DNA from: Dysgonamonadaceae bacterium
GTDB taxonomy: Bacteria; Bacteroidota; Bacteroidia; Bacteroidales; Azobacteroidaceae
Direction: 5' to 3'
Length of the DNA: 64,000 nucleotides
NCBI GenBank assembly: GCA_031275735.1
Contig: JAISOJ010000048.1
Location: 1 to 64,000 of the forward strand
The notes under the pieces were generated by a model. It did not search any database. It worked only from the letters and a program-made list of their open reading frames with translations, and was not told where the DNA came from. The position numbers and the translations under genes were made by a program. Below are positions 38,658-48,804 of this stretch, piece by piece; the first letter of the stretch is position 1, and every line of letters starts with the position of its first letter.

Positions 38658-40879
38658 TTAATCCGTCACCAGCAACCGTTTGGTGCAGCTTCCGCTTTTC
38701 CCCGTCAGTTTGATAAAATAAAACCCGCCCCTGTCTATATTCAAAACAGGAAGGGAAAGTTGAATCAACGGTTGAGTATTACCGGTCAGCTTCCGGCGGC
38801 AAAGCAACTGTCCCGAAACATCGAATATTTCCAGTGATTGCACGTCAATATCCCCGTTCAGCCGGATGTTGACGCCGGTTTTTGCCGGATTGGGATAAAT
38901 GTCGAACCACTCAGCTTGAGCGTCCATTCTCACCGCTTCAATATCAACTCCTCCTGAATTGAGGCCGGCAACCGAAAGGCCGCCATCGTTAAGATGAGTG
39001 ATCCAAATCTTGTCACGATGATAGTCCAAAGCAATACCGGACGTCCAGTCGCTGGCCAGACCCGAATTGGAGGTGTTGTAAACTTCCCAGTCCACGCCGT
39101 CGAATTTGGTCAGTCCGCCTCCCTTGCCGCAAGTAGCCAGCCACAGATTATCCTCCCTGTCTATTTCGATATCCAGAATGGTATTGCTCGGAATATCGGA
39201 ATTATCCATATTGTAGGATGTCCAGTTTGTGCCGTCGAATTTGGTCAGCCCATATCCATATTCCTTACCTATTACGCCTCCATCATATCTGAAATGAAGC
39301 CACAGGGTTCCTTTAGAATCGAATTTCAATCCGTGAGGCGTGGACGAGGGAAGTCCGTCCGCTTCTTCCGTGTAGATGGTCCAGTTCACGCCGTCGTATT
39401 TGAAAACACAACCGTTGTTTTCCCCTGCCATTCCCGCCGTTCCCCAAAGGTTGTCATCCCCGTCGAATGCCAGCGCATTGACGCAATAGCTGGTTAAGGG
39501 ACTGTTTTCCGGACTAAAATGCTGCAAAGTGGAACCGTCATGCCTGTAAAGTCCGGATTGGGAAGATATCCAGGTATTTCCCTTCCGGTCAAAAAAGAAC
39601 TTCGAGTTGTTCGTGTTATCTCCCGTGAAAACTCGGTTGCCGTTATCGCTGACTTTCAGGATGCAGGTATCGCCCCTTCCGAAAGCCACCCACAAATCAC
39701 CGGCAGGACTGACGTTGGCCGAAGTAACCCGGCTTCCCTGAAAGTAGTCGTAGTTAATGTCTTCGTAGTAACTCGACCAGTTATCGTCCGGATCTATCCG
39801 TACCAGATTGTGCCGGGTTCCCAGCCAGACATTCCCGTCCGAATCAACCTCCAAATCAAAGGCAATATCGTTTGCTAAAAGCGGGGAATTGCTTACATTG
39901 ATTTGTTTGAATACTCCGTCTTTGAATTTTATCAAACCGCCCACCCGCGAACCCAGCCAGACAGTACCATCCGCATCAGCTTCCAAACTGTAGATAAAAT
40001 CATAGTAGTTATCAATATGCGGAATTTCATAAGAAATAAAGTTTTCCCCGTTATATTGAACCAAATATCCTCCGGCTACAAGCCAAATAATTCCGGTTTC
40101 ATTTATTATTTTCAGGTCACGAATCTTATTATTCGGAAGATTGGAATTATCGGTATTAAAAATGATATAATCGTTTCTCGTATATTTAACCAGTCCGGAT
40201 TCACCGGCCAACCAAAGATTATTATCATTATCAATTCAATATTATGTATAATACCACTGCTGCTGTTTTGAACAGCCTGTATACCATCTTCTGTAAATTT
40301 TGCCAAATAAACACCAGACCAAGATTCATCGGACATACTTCCTCCCATCCATAAAACACTGTCTTTGTCAAATGCTAAATCATATATATACCAGCTCGTT
40401 ATAAGACTGCTACCGTATGTAGTCCATTTTTGCAGGCTCGTTCCATCAAATTTATTTAAATAAGAACCACCGGAGAACCAAATATTGTTTTCATTGTCCG
40501 ATTTTATCGCATAGCACTGCTGAACTTCCGGAAAATAGGAAATGCCCCCGATTTCATTAAATTTACTGATACCGTTATATTCCGTACCCACCCAAATATT
40601 GCCCTCATTATCTTTTGTAAGTGTTCTCAGTTGATTTTCCGGTAATCCGCCATGAGTGTTGGCACGGGTATGGAAAGTTTTTTCTTCGGTCGCTTTATTT
40701 AATTTTACCAGCCCTCCACCGGTGGCTATCCAGAGATAGTCGCCGTCGTTGTACATTTTAGCAAGTATATTGCCACATGTATAGTTGCCCCAGTCGCTTA
40801 ATTGAGAGAACATTTCACCGGAAACGGTCAAAAACACAAGCAATAGTGCCGTTTTTAATTGTGTAAGTTTTCTTTTCAT
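38658..40879 (-). pseudogene. Secreted propeller protein (paralog 3), split by a frameshift near 40235
   Basis: ORF 40112-40879 encodes the N-terminus and ORF 38658-40211 the remainder; restoring one base near 40234 gives NIE(x)DNDNNLWLAGESGLVKY, matching paralogs. Confidence 0.8.
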
Positions 40880-41245
40880 ACCCTGTGCGTTTTTTTAAGA
40901 AAGATAATCTCTCTAACATCAGAGATTATCTTTCCATGTGTTATTAGCAATATTGCTTTTATATTTGTTGCAACGCATATATCAATTTATTTTCCTGGAT
41001 TTACAATCTTAAAAAATACCGACTGTTATGTATATTCATTACAAATGTACAACTATATTTTTGAATGTGCAAGTATTTTTCATGTAATTTCAAAAATCAA
41101 TAAAATACATGTTGCTATTGCTATTGTAAATAATTATAAATTAGAGATAACTGAAATTTTAACAGGCAAATGTATTTTGTTTAAAAATAAGTTCATTATC
41201 TTTGCAAAAAAAATAATACGGATATATTTTATTATACTTATCGTT

Positions 41246-41872
41246 ATGTCAAATAATACGAAAGAAAAATTATACAGGGAAGCTTTTAAATTGTTTCTTG
41301 GCAAGCCCTATGAACTTGTAACCGTAAGGGAACTTGAAAAGGCAATCGGAATGACGAGAGGCGCTATTTTTTACCATGTAAAAGACAAGGAAACACTTTT
41401 TAAAGAAGTTATCGAGAGATATTACCTGAAAAAACAGACGCTATACGAGAAGGTGGGCGAAAACATATTGGAACAGGATGTATCGTTACTGGAATTTATT
41501 GAGATATTCGTTGCAGGAGTAGAAAAGACCACCAAAGAAATATATGCTTTTGCAGGAAGTCCGGATAAAATTACTTTCTCCAATATAGACAGGTCTTATA
41601 TATCTCTATTATTAACGGCCGGTTATTATCTCTCCGATTTTAATGAAAAAATGAACAATGTTTTTCAAATAGACAGAAATACATGGTCGTTTTTTATCCA
41701 GAGAGCGATTGAGAAAGGAGAAGTCAAACCCAATACCGATACTAAACTGTTTGGAGAACTGTTTACGTATACTTACCTGGGCTTGGCCCTGAATGACGCC
41801 TTAAAGGAAGGTGTCAATGCCAAACATCTGAGAGAGCTGCTTTTAGAATTGTACAATAAAATTAAACGGTAA
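41246..41872 (+). CDS. TetR/AcrR family transcriptional regulator
   Basis: MSNNTKEKLYREAFKLFLGKPYELVTVRELEKAIGMTRGAIFYHVKDKETLFKEVIERYY: TetR HTH; start set at the in-frame ATG 41246. Confidence 0.9.
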   Translation: MSNNTKEKLYREAFKLFLGKPYELVTVRELEKAIGMTRGAIFYHVKDKETLFKEVIERYYLKKQTLYEKVGENILEQDVSLLEFIEIFVAGVEKTTKEIYAFAGSPDKITFSNIDRSYISLLLTAGYYLSDFNEKMNNVFQIDRNTWSFFIQRAIEKGEVKPNTDTKLFGELFTYTYLGLALNDALKEGVNAKHLRELLLELYNKIKR

Positions 41873-41964
41873 TATATAATTAGTCGTTCCTTAAAAATCT
41901 CCTTCTAGCGACAAGATAATGCAAGTTAATTAGTCAGTCCTTATTAAGTTATCATTTCATTGAA

Positions 41965-42225
41965 TCTCTTAGGGATTAATTCCCAGCCGCTTGCGGTGAA
42001 AAACGTTATCTTTCTGGATGGCACACAGTAAATATATTCAGAAGTGCACAATGTTGCTGTTTTATTTTATCACATTGTACTATGGGCAAAGTATCGCCGG
42101 GTAGTTTTTAGGGATTTGGTTGATTCAACTTTAAAAGGCAGATGCTTGGAGTTCTCTAAACGATATGAAATTTGTTTTTTAGAAACAGGTACAGATTGCA
42201 GATCATGTTCATTTTGTTGTTCTAT
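41965..42225 (+). mobile_element. IS200/IS605-type left end and tnpA (Y1 transposase) 5' fragment, decayed
   Basis: CCGCTTGCGG hairpin at about 41987-41998; reading across frames: MAHSKYIQK / HNVAVLFYHIVLWAKYRRVVFRDLVDSTLKGRCLEFSKRYEICFLETGTD / DHVHFVV (HxH motif), then the similarity stops. Confidence 0.7.
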
Positions 42226-42610
42226 CCTTAACTCCGACAATGGGAGTTTTTGAAGTACCTCTAGCTCTTTTGTTTTCTGATTTAACTTCAGGGTTGTTTG
42301 ATTTTCTTGGTTTTCCACCTGCATAGGTTTCATCAATTTCAACAATAGCTTCAAATAACTGTTTTTGTTCCTCATTTCCCATTGCCTGTTTGATCATATT
42401 TAACATTCTCCCAGCAGTTTTATAAGTACAACCTATTTCCCTTTGCAATTGCATTGCAAAGATACCTTTCTTTGCCAATAATATAAGGTTAATAGCAAAA
42501 AACCATTTTCTTAAATTTGACTGTGAATTATAAAAGATTGTTCCCTGAAATACAGAAAGTTCTGTTGAACAATTATTGCAATGGAAATTTATTGCTTGTA
42601 GTTTTACCAA
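42209..42610 (-). pseudogene. IS1595-family transposase fragment (both ends truncated)
   Basis: FHCNNCSTELSVFQGTIFYNSQSNLRKWFFAINLILLAKKGIFAMQLQREIGCTYKTAGRMLNMIKQAM...EIDETYAGGKPRK...RGTSKTPIVGVKDR, then stop; typical IS1595 N-terminus and the rest of the catalytic domain absent. Confidence 0.8.
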
Positions 42611-43812
42611 CTATATCTTATTCCTGCGTTGAATCCGACGATCAAAGGGTTTTCTGTTCGAGCGCTTTCCGGTTGATTGTTTTCCAAATAATAACTTATT
42701 TTCGGTTCGAGATAGATACTATAATTTTTAATTACTTTATATTCAACTCCTAAAGAAGCATTCAACGACCATTGCCATCCATCAATTTTTTTGTTGTGTA
42801 TGACGCGATTGACGCCATTCGGAAAATATCTATTTTGAGAATAGTGCGATAATAATCCTTTTTCAAGCATCGTTCCTGTGGATAGATAAATACCCCATTT
42901 ATTAAATGAGCTGCCTATTATTTTCGTGTGTAAATTAAGAGGAATTCCTAAATAATGCAATTGCAAAACAGCATCTCTTTCCGGATCTTTATTTACGAAT
43001 TTCGACGCGAGGAAAGTATATACTAAGCCGCTTTCGAGGGCAAAGCGGTCAATTAATTCTTTTCTAAAACTGACGCCGAAAGAAAGCGGGGCGTAATGCG
43101 TGATGCTGGAAAATTCTTCGTCTGTGAGTATAGCTGCCCTCAGGAAAGAAGGCATATCCAATGAACTTTCATTTACTTTTTTCTGCGAGAAAAAATCGGC
43201 ATAGGCTGAATGGTTGTTGTTATTCATAGCTAACAAAACTCCTCCCGATCCGATGTGAAAGGACATGCTTGTTGTTTTTTTCGAGAGAACCACATGAACG
43301 AATGTGTCGAGTTGGTCGGGAGGAAGCTTATTTAATAGATTTTTTGATTGAATAGGATGTTCTGTATCAGGTAAATCCGCGATAGGATTCTCTTCCTGTA
43401 CCTGTGTTTTGATTATCTCAGATTCAGGAAGAGTATCTGTTTCAAGGATCTTTCTTTCTGGTTTTTGGAAGTAAGCGACGCGTTTAGTTCTGTGATTTGC
43501 AGGCAAAATAATTGATACAATTTCTCCCTTAGATACCTTTTCTGTAGCTTTTTCCTCATGATCGGATAATTGTTCTGTTGTTCCATAATTTATTGTTTTA
43601 TTATTAAATGAAAATATTAACCATCCCAAAATAACGGCTATTGCCGCTGCTATTCCGGAAATCCAAGGCCATAAAGTTCTCTTTTCCGGTTTTGTATACA
43701 AGTATTTTTCTATTTCATTCCAACTGTCATTATCTAAAGGCAAAGAATAATTTTCTAATTTTTCTTTGATAATATCGTCGAAAGAATTTTTATTTTTGTT
43801 TGTTTCTTGCAT
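42604..43812 (-). CDS. Inner-membrane-anchored protein with C-terminal outer-membrane beta-barrel-like domain; probable sigma-factor partner
   Basis: N-terminal soluble ~47 aa, one TM (WISGIAAAIAVILGWLIFSF), periplasmic linker, then alternating beta-strand pattern ending in an aromatic residue (FNAGIRYSW); 3 bp from the sigma gene. Confidence 0.65.
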   Translation of the reverse strand: MQETNKNKNSFDDIIKEKLENYSLPLDNDSWNEIEKYLYTKPEKRTLWPWISGIAAAIAVILGWLIFSFNNKTINYGTTEQLSDHEEKATEKVSKGEIVSIILPANHRTKRVAYFQKPERKILETDTLPESEIIKTQVQEENPIADLPDTEHPIQSKNLLNKLPPDQLDTFVHVVLSKKTTSMSFHIGSGGVLLAMNNNNHSAYADFFSQKKVNESSLDMPSFLRAAILTDEEFSSITHYAPLSFGVSFRKELIDRFALESGLVYTFLASKFVNKDPERDAVLQLHYLGIPLNLHTKIIGSSFNKWGIYLSTGTMLEKGLLSHYSQNRYFPNGVNRVIHNKKIDGWQWSLNASLGVEYKVIKNYSIYLEPKISYYLENNQPESARTENPLIVGFNAGIRYSW

Positions 43813-43815
43813 TTT

Positions 43816-44367
43816 TTACAAATATAACTTTTGAATTTTATTTTGTAATAATTGTCTTGCTCGCGCCAGTTGCGAGCGAGATGAAGCTTCTTTAATTTTC
43901 AGCATCCGAGCTATTTCAGCGTGAGAATAACCTTCGATGGCATACAAATTGAAAACCGTCCTAAAACCGGTTGGAAGTTCATTAATATACTTAAGAATTT
44001 CATCTGCCGATAATTGGGATACCATAGAAACGTCGAAATTGTCCACAATTGTTTCATTATAATCTTCCATGCTTATATTTGATCGCCATACTTTTGCACT
44101 TCGCAAATGTTCTAAAGCAGTAGTTACAAATATTTTTTTCATCCAAGCTTCAAAAGAACCAGCGCCGGAATAATCGTCTATTTTTGTAAAAATTTTGATA
44201 AATCCTTCTTGCAAAATATCTTTGGCAGATTCTTTTTCTTTCACATAACGGACACAAATCCCAAACATTACGGGAGCATATAATTCATACAATTTTTTCT
44301 TTGCTTCTGTGTCATTGCGTTTACATGCTTCAATTAATTGTCTTTGTTCAGATATTTTGTTATCCAT
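43816..44367 (-). CDS. ECF-type RNA polymerase sigma factor
   Basis: YVKEKESAKDILQEGFIKIFTKIDDYSGAGSFEAWMKKIFVTTALEHLR ... LPTGFRTVFNLYAIEGYSHAEIARMLKIKEASSRSQLARARQLLQNKI. Confidence 0.95.
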   Translation of the reverse strand: MDNKISEQRQLIEACKRNDTEAKKKLYELYAPVMFGICVRYVKEKESAKDILQEGFIKIFTKIDDYSGAGSFEAWMKKIFVTTALEHLRSAKVWRSNISMEDYNETIVDNFDVSMVSQLSADEILKYINELPTGFRTVFNLYAIEGYSHAEIARMLKIKEASSRSQLARARQLLQNKIQKLYL

Positions 44368-44866
44368 TTATAGTTATCATGTATAAGATGAAAAAAAGAT
44401 TAAAAACGTTGCATGGAAAAATAAATTTTTTTTGATAAAAATCATACATAAAAAAGCAAGGAAATAAGAAACGACTGAAAATTAGTCGTTTCGGTGAAAG
44501 TGCGGTCACAGAACAGGGATGCTTAAAGCCGCCCAAAAGTCGTTTTAACCCCCGAAGCATAACTCCATCCGTAACTGCCTTCATTATTTCGCTGTTCGCG
44601 GCTTGTCACGGACGACGACTATAATTGCCTGTATCCAATATTATTTTGCCTGCTTTTCATTCCACAAAGGTAATCATTTCGGCAGGAACGGCAAAAATGT
44701 TGGAATCAGTAGATTCAAGTTATAGATGTAACTTAGAATAGAATTATTTTTTCGTAATATCTTTATTATTAGTTTAATAATAAATAATAGAACTCGTATT
44801 TCTAATTTAGTTGGTTAATAGTGATTAAAAATATATATCTTTGAAGCACAAATACAAGTAATTTGA

Positions 44867-46126
44867 ATGAAAGATATTCATAATTATGAAATAATGGCTC
44901 CAGTAGGTTCCTACGAATCGCTAGCTACAGCTATACGAGCAGGGGCAAATGCCGTTTATTTTGGAGTCGAAGGATTAAATATGCGCACAAATTCTTCTAA
45001 TAATTTTATTATTAGCGATTTATATAAAATTGCGAAGATTTGCGAAAAGCACCATATCCGCTCTTACTTAACTGTCAATACCATTATTTATAATAGCGAC
45101 ATCGAAAAGATGCAGACAATTATCGAAGCGGCCCAAAAAGCAAAACTTTCGGCAATCATTGCTTCCGATATAGCGGTAATGATGTATGCCCGAAGCGTAG
45201 GCATAGAGGTGCATCTTTCTACCCAATTAAACATTACAAATATTGAATCGATTCAATTTTACGCCCAATTTGCCGATGTTGTCGTCTTGGCTCGCGAATT
45301 AAATCTGGAACAAGTAAAAGAAATACACGACCAAATTGTTGAACGGCAAATCAAAGGACCTTCAGGTAAATTAATCCGGATAGAAATATTCTGCCATGGA
45401 GCTTTGTGCATGGCTGTATCCGGCAAATGTTATTTAAGTCTGCATGAAATGAATAGTTCGGCCAATCGGGGCGCCTGCAACCAGGTTTGCCGGCGTTCTT
45501 ACCTTGTCAAAGACAAAGAATCGGAGATTGAACTTGAAGTTGGTAATCCATATATTATGTCTCCGAAAGATTTGAAGACTATCCATTTCCTTAACAAAAT
45601 ATTAGATGCAGGCGTACAGGTTATTAAGATTGAAGGGCGCGCCCGCGGACCTGAATATGTCAAAATAGTAACCGAATGTTATAAAGAAGCGCTCCATTCA
45701 TATTGTGATGATTCGTTCTCGGAAGAAAAAATAAAAGATTGGGACAAGCGTCTGGAACGGGTGTTCAACCGTGGATTTTGGAATGGTTATTATTTGGGAC
45801 AACGCCTGGGCGAATGGAGTAATAAGTATGGGAATAAAGCCATAGAAAAAAAGATGTATATCGGGAAAGCCGTTAAATATTTTTCCAAATTGAACGTAGC
45901 AGAATTTCTGATGGAAACGCAATCTCTGAAAGTGGGCGATAAAATATTGATAACCGGACCTACCACCGGCGCATTATTTTCAGAAGTAAAAGAAATAAGG
46001 GTAAATTTGATTGTGGTAGAACAAACAAAAAAAGGAGAATATTTCTCCCTGAAGACGCCTGCAAAGGTACGCCCTTCGGATAAGTTGTATAAACTGATTC
46101 AAAACCCGGATACCCTGGTTGGGTAA
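44867..46126 (+). CDS. Peptidase U32 family protein
   Basis: EIMAPVGSYESLATAIRAGANAVYFGVEGLNMR...FCHGALCMAVSGKCYLS...NRGACNQVCRRSY...MSPKDLKTI: U32 signature with conserved Cys residues. Confidence 0.93.
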   Translation: MKDIHNYEIMAPVGSYESLATAIRAGANAVYFGVEGLNMRTNSSNNFIISDLYKIAKICEKHHIRSYLTVNTIIYNSDIEKMQTIIEAAQKAKLSAIIASDIAVMMYARSVGIEVHLSTQLNITNIESIQFYAQFADVVVLARELNLEQVKEIHDQIVERQIKGPSGKLIRIEIFCHGALCMAVSGKCYLSLHEMNSSANRGACNQVCRRSYLVKDKESEIELEVGNPYIMSPKDLKTIHFLNKILDAGVQVIKIEGRARGPEYVKIVTECYKEALHSYCDDSFSEEKIKDWDKRLERVFNRGFWNGYYLGQRLGEWSNKYGNKAIEKKMYIGKAVKYFSKLNVAEFLMETQSLKVGDKILITGPTTGALFSEVKEIRVNLIVVEQTKKGEYFSLKTPAKVRPSDKLYKLIQNPDTLVG

Positions 46127-46133
46127 TCGTTTT

Positions 46134-47399
46134 TTAATTTTTCAAATTATAGCAAATGCCGTTTTCTTTCAATAAAGAAGAATAATCGATGGATTCAAAT
46201 ATTTTATGAACTACGACAATTAATATGGCGTCAAATTTGCCACAAGGCAATTCGGTTGTTATATCCACGTCATATTCGCGTTTCACTTCTTTCGGATCTG
46301 CCCAAGGATCGTAAATGGTAATATTCGGACCATATTCTTTCAGCGTATTCAGCACATCAATAACTTTTGTATTTCGTATATCCGGACAGTTTTCTTTGAA
46401 AGTAATACCCATAACAAGGATAGCGGAATTTTTGACACGTATGTCTCCTTGAATCATTTTCTTTACCAATTGCGTAGCTACATATTCGCCCATGCTGTTG
46501 TTCAACCGGCGTCCGGCCAAAATGATTTCGGGATAATACCCTTGTTGTTGTGCTTTTTGCGCTAAATAATAAGGATCTACGCTAATACAATGTCCTCCGG
46601 CTAAACCCGGTTTGAACGGCAAAAAATTCCATTTAGTGGCAGCTGCCTTCAATACCATGTTTGTGTCAATATCCAATCTGTCGAATATTTTCTTTAATTC
46701 ATTGACAAAAGCAATATTAATATCGCGTTGAGAATTTTCTATCACTTTCGCCGCCTCCGCTACTCGCATGGTAGGCGCTAAATAAGTGCCTGCCGAAATA
46801 ACTGATGCATATAAATCGTTTACCCAAACAGCAGCTTCAGGCGTAGAACCCGACGTGATTTTTGTTATATTTTCTACGGTATGTTGTTTGTCGCCCGGAT
46901 TAATTCTTTCCGGAGAATAACCTGCAAAAAAATCTTCATTGAATTTTAAACCCGATACTTTTTCCACAACCGGAATACAATCTTCTTCTGTTGCCCCCGG
47001 ATATACCGTCGATTCATAAATCACTATATCGCCTTTTTTAATCACCCTCCCTACCATTTCACTGGCTTTATACAAAAGCGTTAAATCGGGGCAATTATTT
47101 CTATCAACAGGTGTGGGTACTGTTACGACATAATAATTACAACCGGCAATATCATCCAAATTGTCCGAACAAAATAATCCTGTTTTGTTAGAAGATTGCG
47201 AATTAAGTCCACAATGACAAGAGCATAACACCGATTGAAGCGAAGCATCGTCTACCTCAAGCGTATGGTCATGCCCCCTCATCAGTTCGCTTATTCTTTT
47301 TTTATCAATATCGAAACCTACCACAGGATATTTCGTAGCAAATAAACGAGCTAAAGGCAATCCTACATAGCCTAAACCAATAACTGCTATTTTTTTCAT
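46134..47399 (-). CDS. UDP-sugar (UDP-GalNAc/ManNAc-type) 6-dehydrogenase
   Basis: KIAVIGLGYVGLPLARLFATKYPVVGFD; YSPERINPGDKQHTVENI; FLPFKPGLAGGHCISVDPYYLA; contains an unusual CSCHCGLNSQSSN insertion. Confidence 0.93.
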   Translation of the reverse strand: MKKIAVIGLGYVGLPLARLFATKYPVVGFDIDKKRISELMRGHDHTLEVDDASLQSVLCSCHCGLNSQSSNKTGLFCSDNLDDIAGCNYYVVTVPTPVDRNNCPDLTLLYKASEMVGRVIKKGDIVIYESTVYPGATEEDCIPVVEKVSGLKFNEDFFAGYSPERINPGDKQHTVENITKITSGSTPEAAVWVNDLYASVISAGTYLAPTMRVAEAAKVIENSQRDINIAFVNELKKIFDRLDIDTNMVLKAAATKWNFLPFKPGLAGGHCISVDPYYLAQKAQQQGYYPEIILAGRRLNNSMGEYVATQLVKKMIQGDIRVKNSAILVMGITFKENCPDIRNTKVIDVLNTLKEYGPNITIYDPWADPKEVKREYDVDITTELPCGKFDAILIVVVHKIFESIDYSSLLKENGICYNLKN

Positions 47400-47463
47400 A
47401 AGATTGCAAACCTAATAATTTTTTGGGAATTATCAATAAGTTTTTATTTGAAGCGATTATTTT

Positions 47464-48801
47464 TTACAATTTTATCGGAACACCATTATAAAAATCCAAA
47501 ATTTTTGTTCTGAAAATGTAATCATATTTAGCTTGTATGGCTTCCGATTGGCTTTTTATCAATTTCGTTTTTGCCTCGTTAAATTCAAAGACCGAAGATT
47601 TGCCCGTTTCATACCGATCTTTCGCATATTGAAACGATTCGGATGTAGCCTTAACAGCTAATCCTGAGGCCCTGTATTTTTCTTGAGCGGCCGTAGCATT
47701 CAGATAGGCGGTTTCGATTTCTTTATAGAGCGTTTTTTTGGTGTTGTCTAATATTAATTGCTGGTTTTCGATATTGAGCCGGGCGCTCTTCACTTGATTT
47801 CTTACGGAAAACCGGTTAAAAATCGGAATATTCAAACTCAAACTAATGTATTCGCTTCCGTTGTTTTTTATTTGGTTGGAAAAAGGAGAGTTGGAAAAAC
47901 CTTCATTATACACGAAAAAATAGTTGGTTCCATAGCCTAAACCTAAATTTAGGCTCGGATAATATCTCGATTCGGCAATCTTCAAGGTTTTTTCGGAACT
48001 TTCCACCCGTAATTCTTGTTCTTTAATGACCGGTTTAATTTTTAATGCATTATCGAAAATAACTGCAGGCGGCTGCAAGCTGCTTCCATTTTCTTCTACC
48101 ACATTATCCATTTCCGGTGCATAAACATCGAAATCTACGCTTTTTTCCAATTCCAGGCTTTGCGCCAAATCCAGCAGTGCCAATTTGAGATTGTTTTTCG
48201 CCTGAACCAAAGCTACTTGATCGTTAGCTACCTGTGCCTCGATATCATACAATTGGGAAAAAGGCGCTTTGCCTTCATCTACCAAAACCTGCGTACGTTT
48301 TACTTGCAGTTGACTCAACGCCAGTTGGTCTTCATTAATCTTCATTATTTCCTTGTTAAATAATACCTGTAAAAACAGGGAAGCCACATTCAAAGCCAGG
48401 TTTTCTTTGGCTTTTTCCAAATTTTGAATTGCAGCTTGTAGCTCCAGCCGGTCTCGCGCAATTTCGTTCGGGATACGGAAACCTGTAAAAAGCGGAATGG
48501 AACTGCTTATCGAAAAATTGGTATTAGATTGCGAGCGGTTTTCGTACAAACCGGACTGAATCTGCGTGCGGCCAAAATTCCAATTCTGCCCTAATCCGGC
48601 ATTTAAATCCGGTAAGCGGCTCATTTTAGAAGTATTCAGATCGACTTCGGCGCTTTCCTTTTGAATCTTCAGTTGCTGAATAGAAATATTATGCTCAACG
48701 GCATAATGAATGCATTCTTCTAACGACCATTGGTTTTGAGCATGAACAGAAAGCGTAGAGATAGCCAGGCACGCTATAACAAAACGGATTATTGTTTTCA
48801 T
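47464..48801 (-). CDS. TolC-family outer membrane efflux protein
   Basis: WSLEECIHYAVEHNISIQQLKIQKESAEVDLNTSKMSRLPDLNAGLGQ...; repeated TolC coiled-coil pattern. Confidence 0.93.
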   Translation of the reverse strand: MKTIIRFVIACLAISTLSVHAQNQWSLEECIHYAVEHNISIQQLKIQKESAEVDLNTSKMSRLPDLNAGLGQNWNFGRTQIQSGLYENRSQSNTNFSISSSIPLFTGFRIPNEIARDRLELQAAIQNLEKAKENLALNVASLFLQVLFNKEIMKINEDQLALSQLQVKRTQVLVDEGKAPFSQLYDIEAQVANDQVALVQAKNNLKLALLDLAQSLELEKSVDFDVYAPEMDNVVEENGSSLQPPAVIFDNALKIKPVIKEQELRVESSEKTLKIAESRYYPSLNLGLGYGTNYFFVYNEGFSNSPFSNQIKNNGSEYISLSLNIPIFNRFSVRNQVKSARLNIENQQLILDNTKKTLYKEIETAYLNATAAQEKYRASGLAVKATSESFQYAKDRYETGKSSVFEFNEAKTKLIKSQSEAIQAKYDYIFRTKILDFYNGVPIKL

Positions 48802-48804
48802 TTT

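Noticed and set aside
40859-41245. N-terminal 129 codons of the TetR ORF as given in the track
   Set aside because: Hydrophobic AT-rich translation overlapping a promoter-like region; TetR HTH starts right after ATG 41246.
44360-44700. Region upstream of the sigma factor with ORF 44360-44584
   Set aside because: No domain, no repeat arms I could verify; probably 5' untranslated or decayed sequence.
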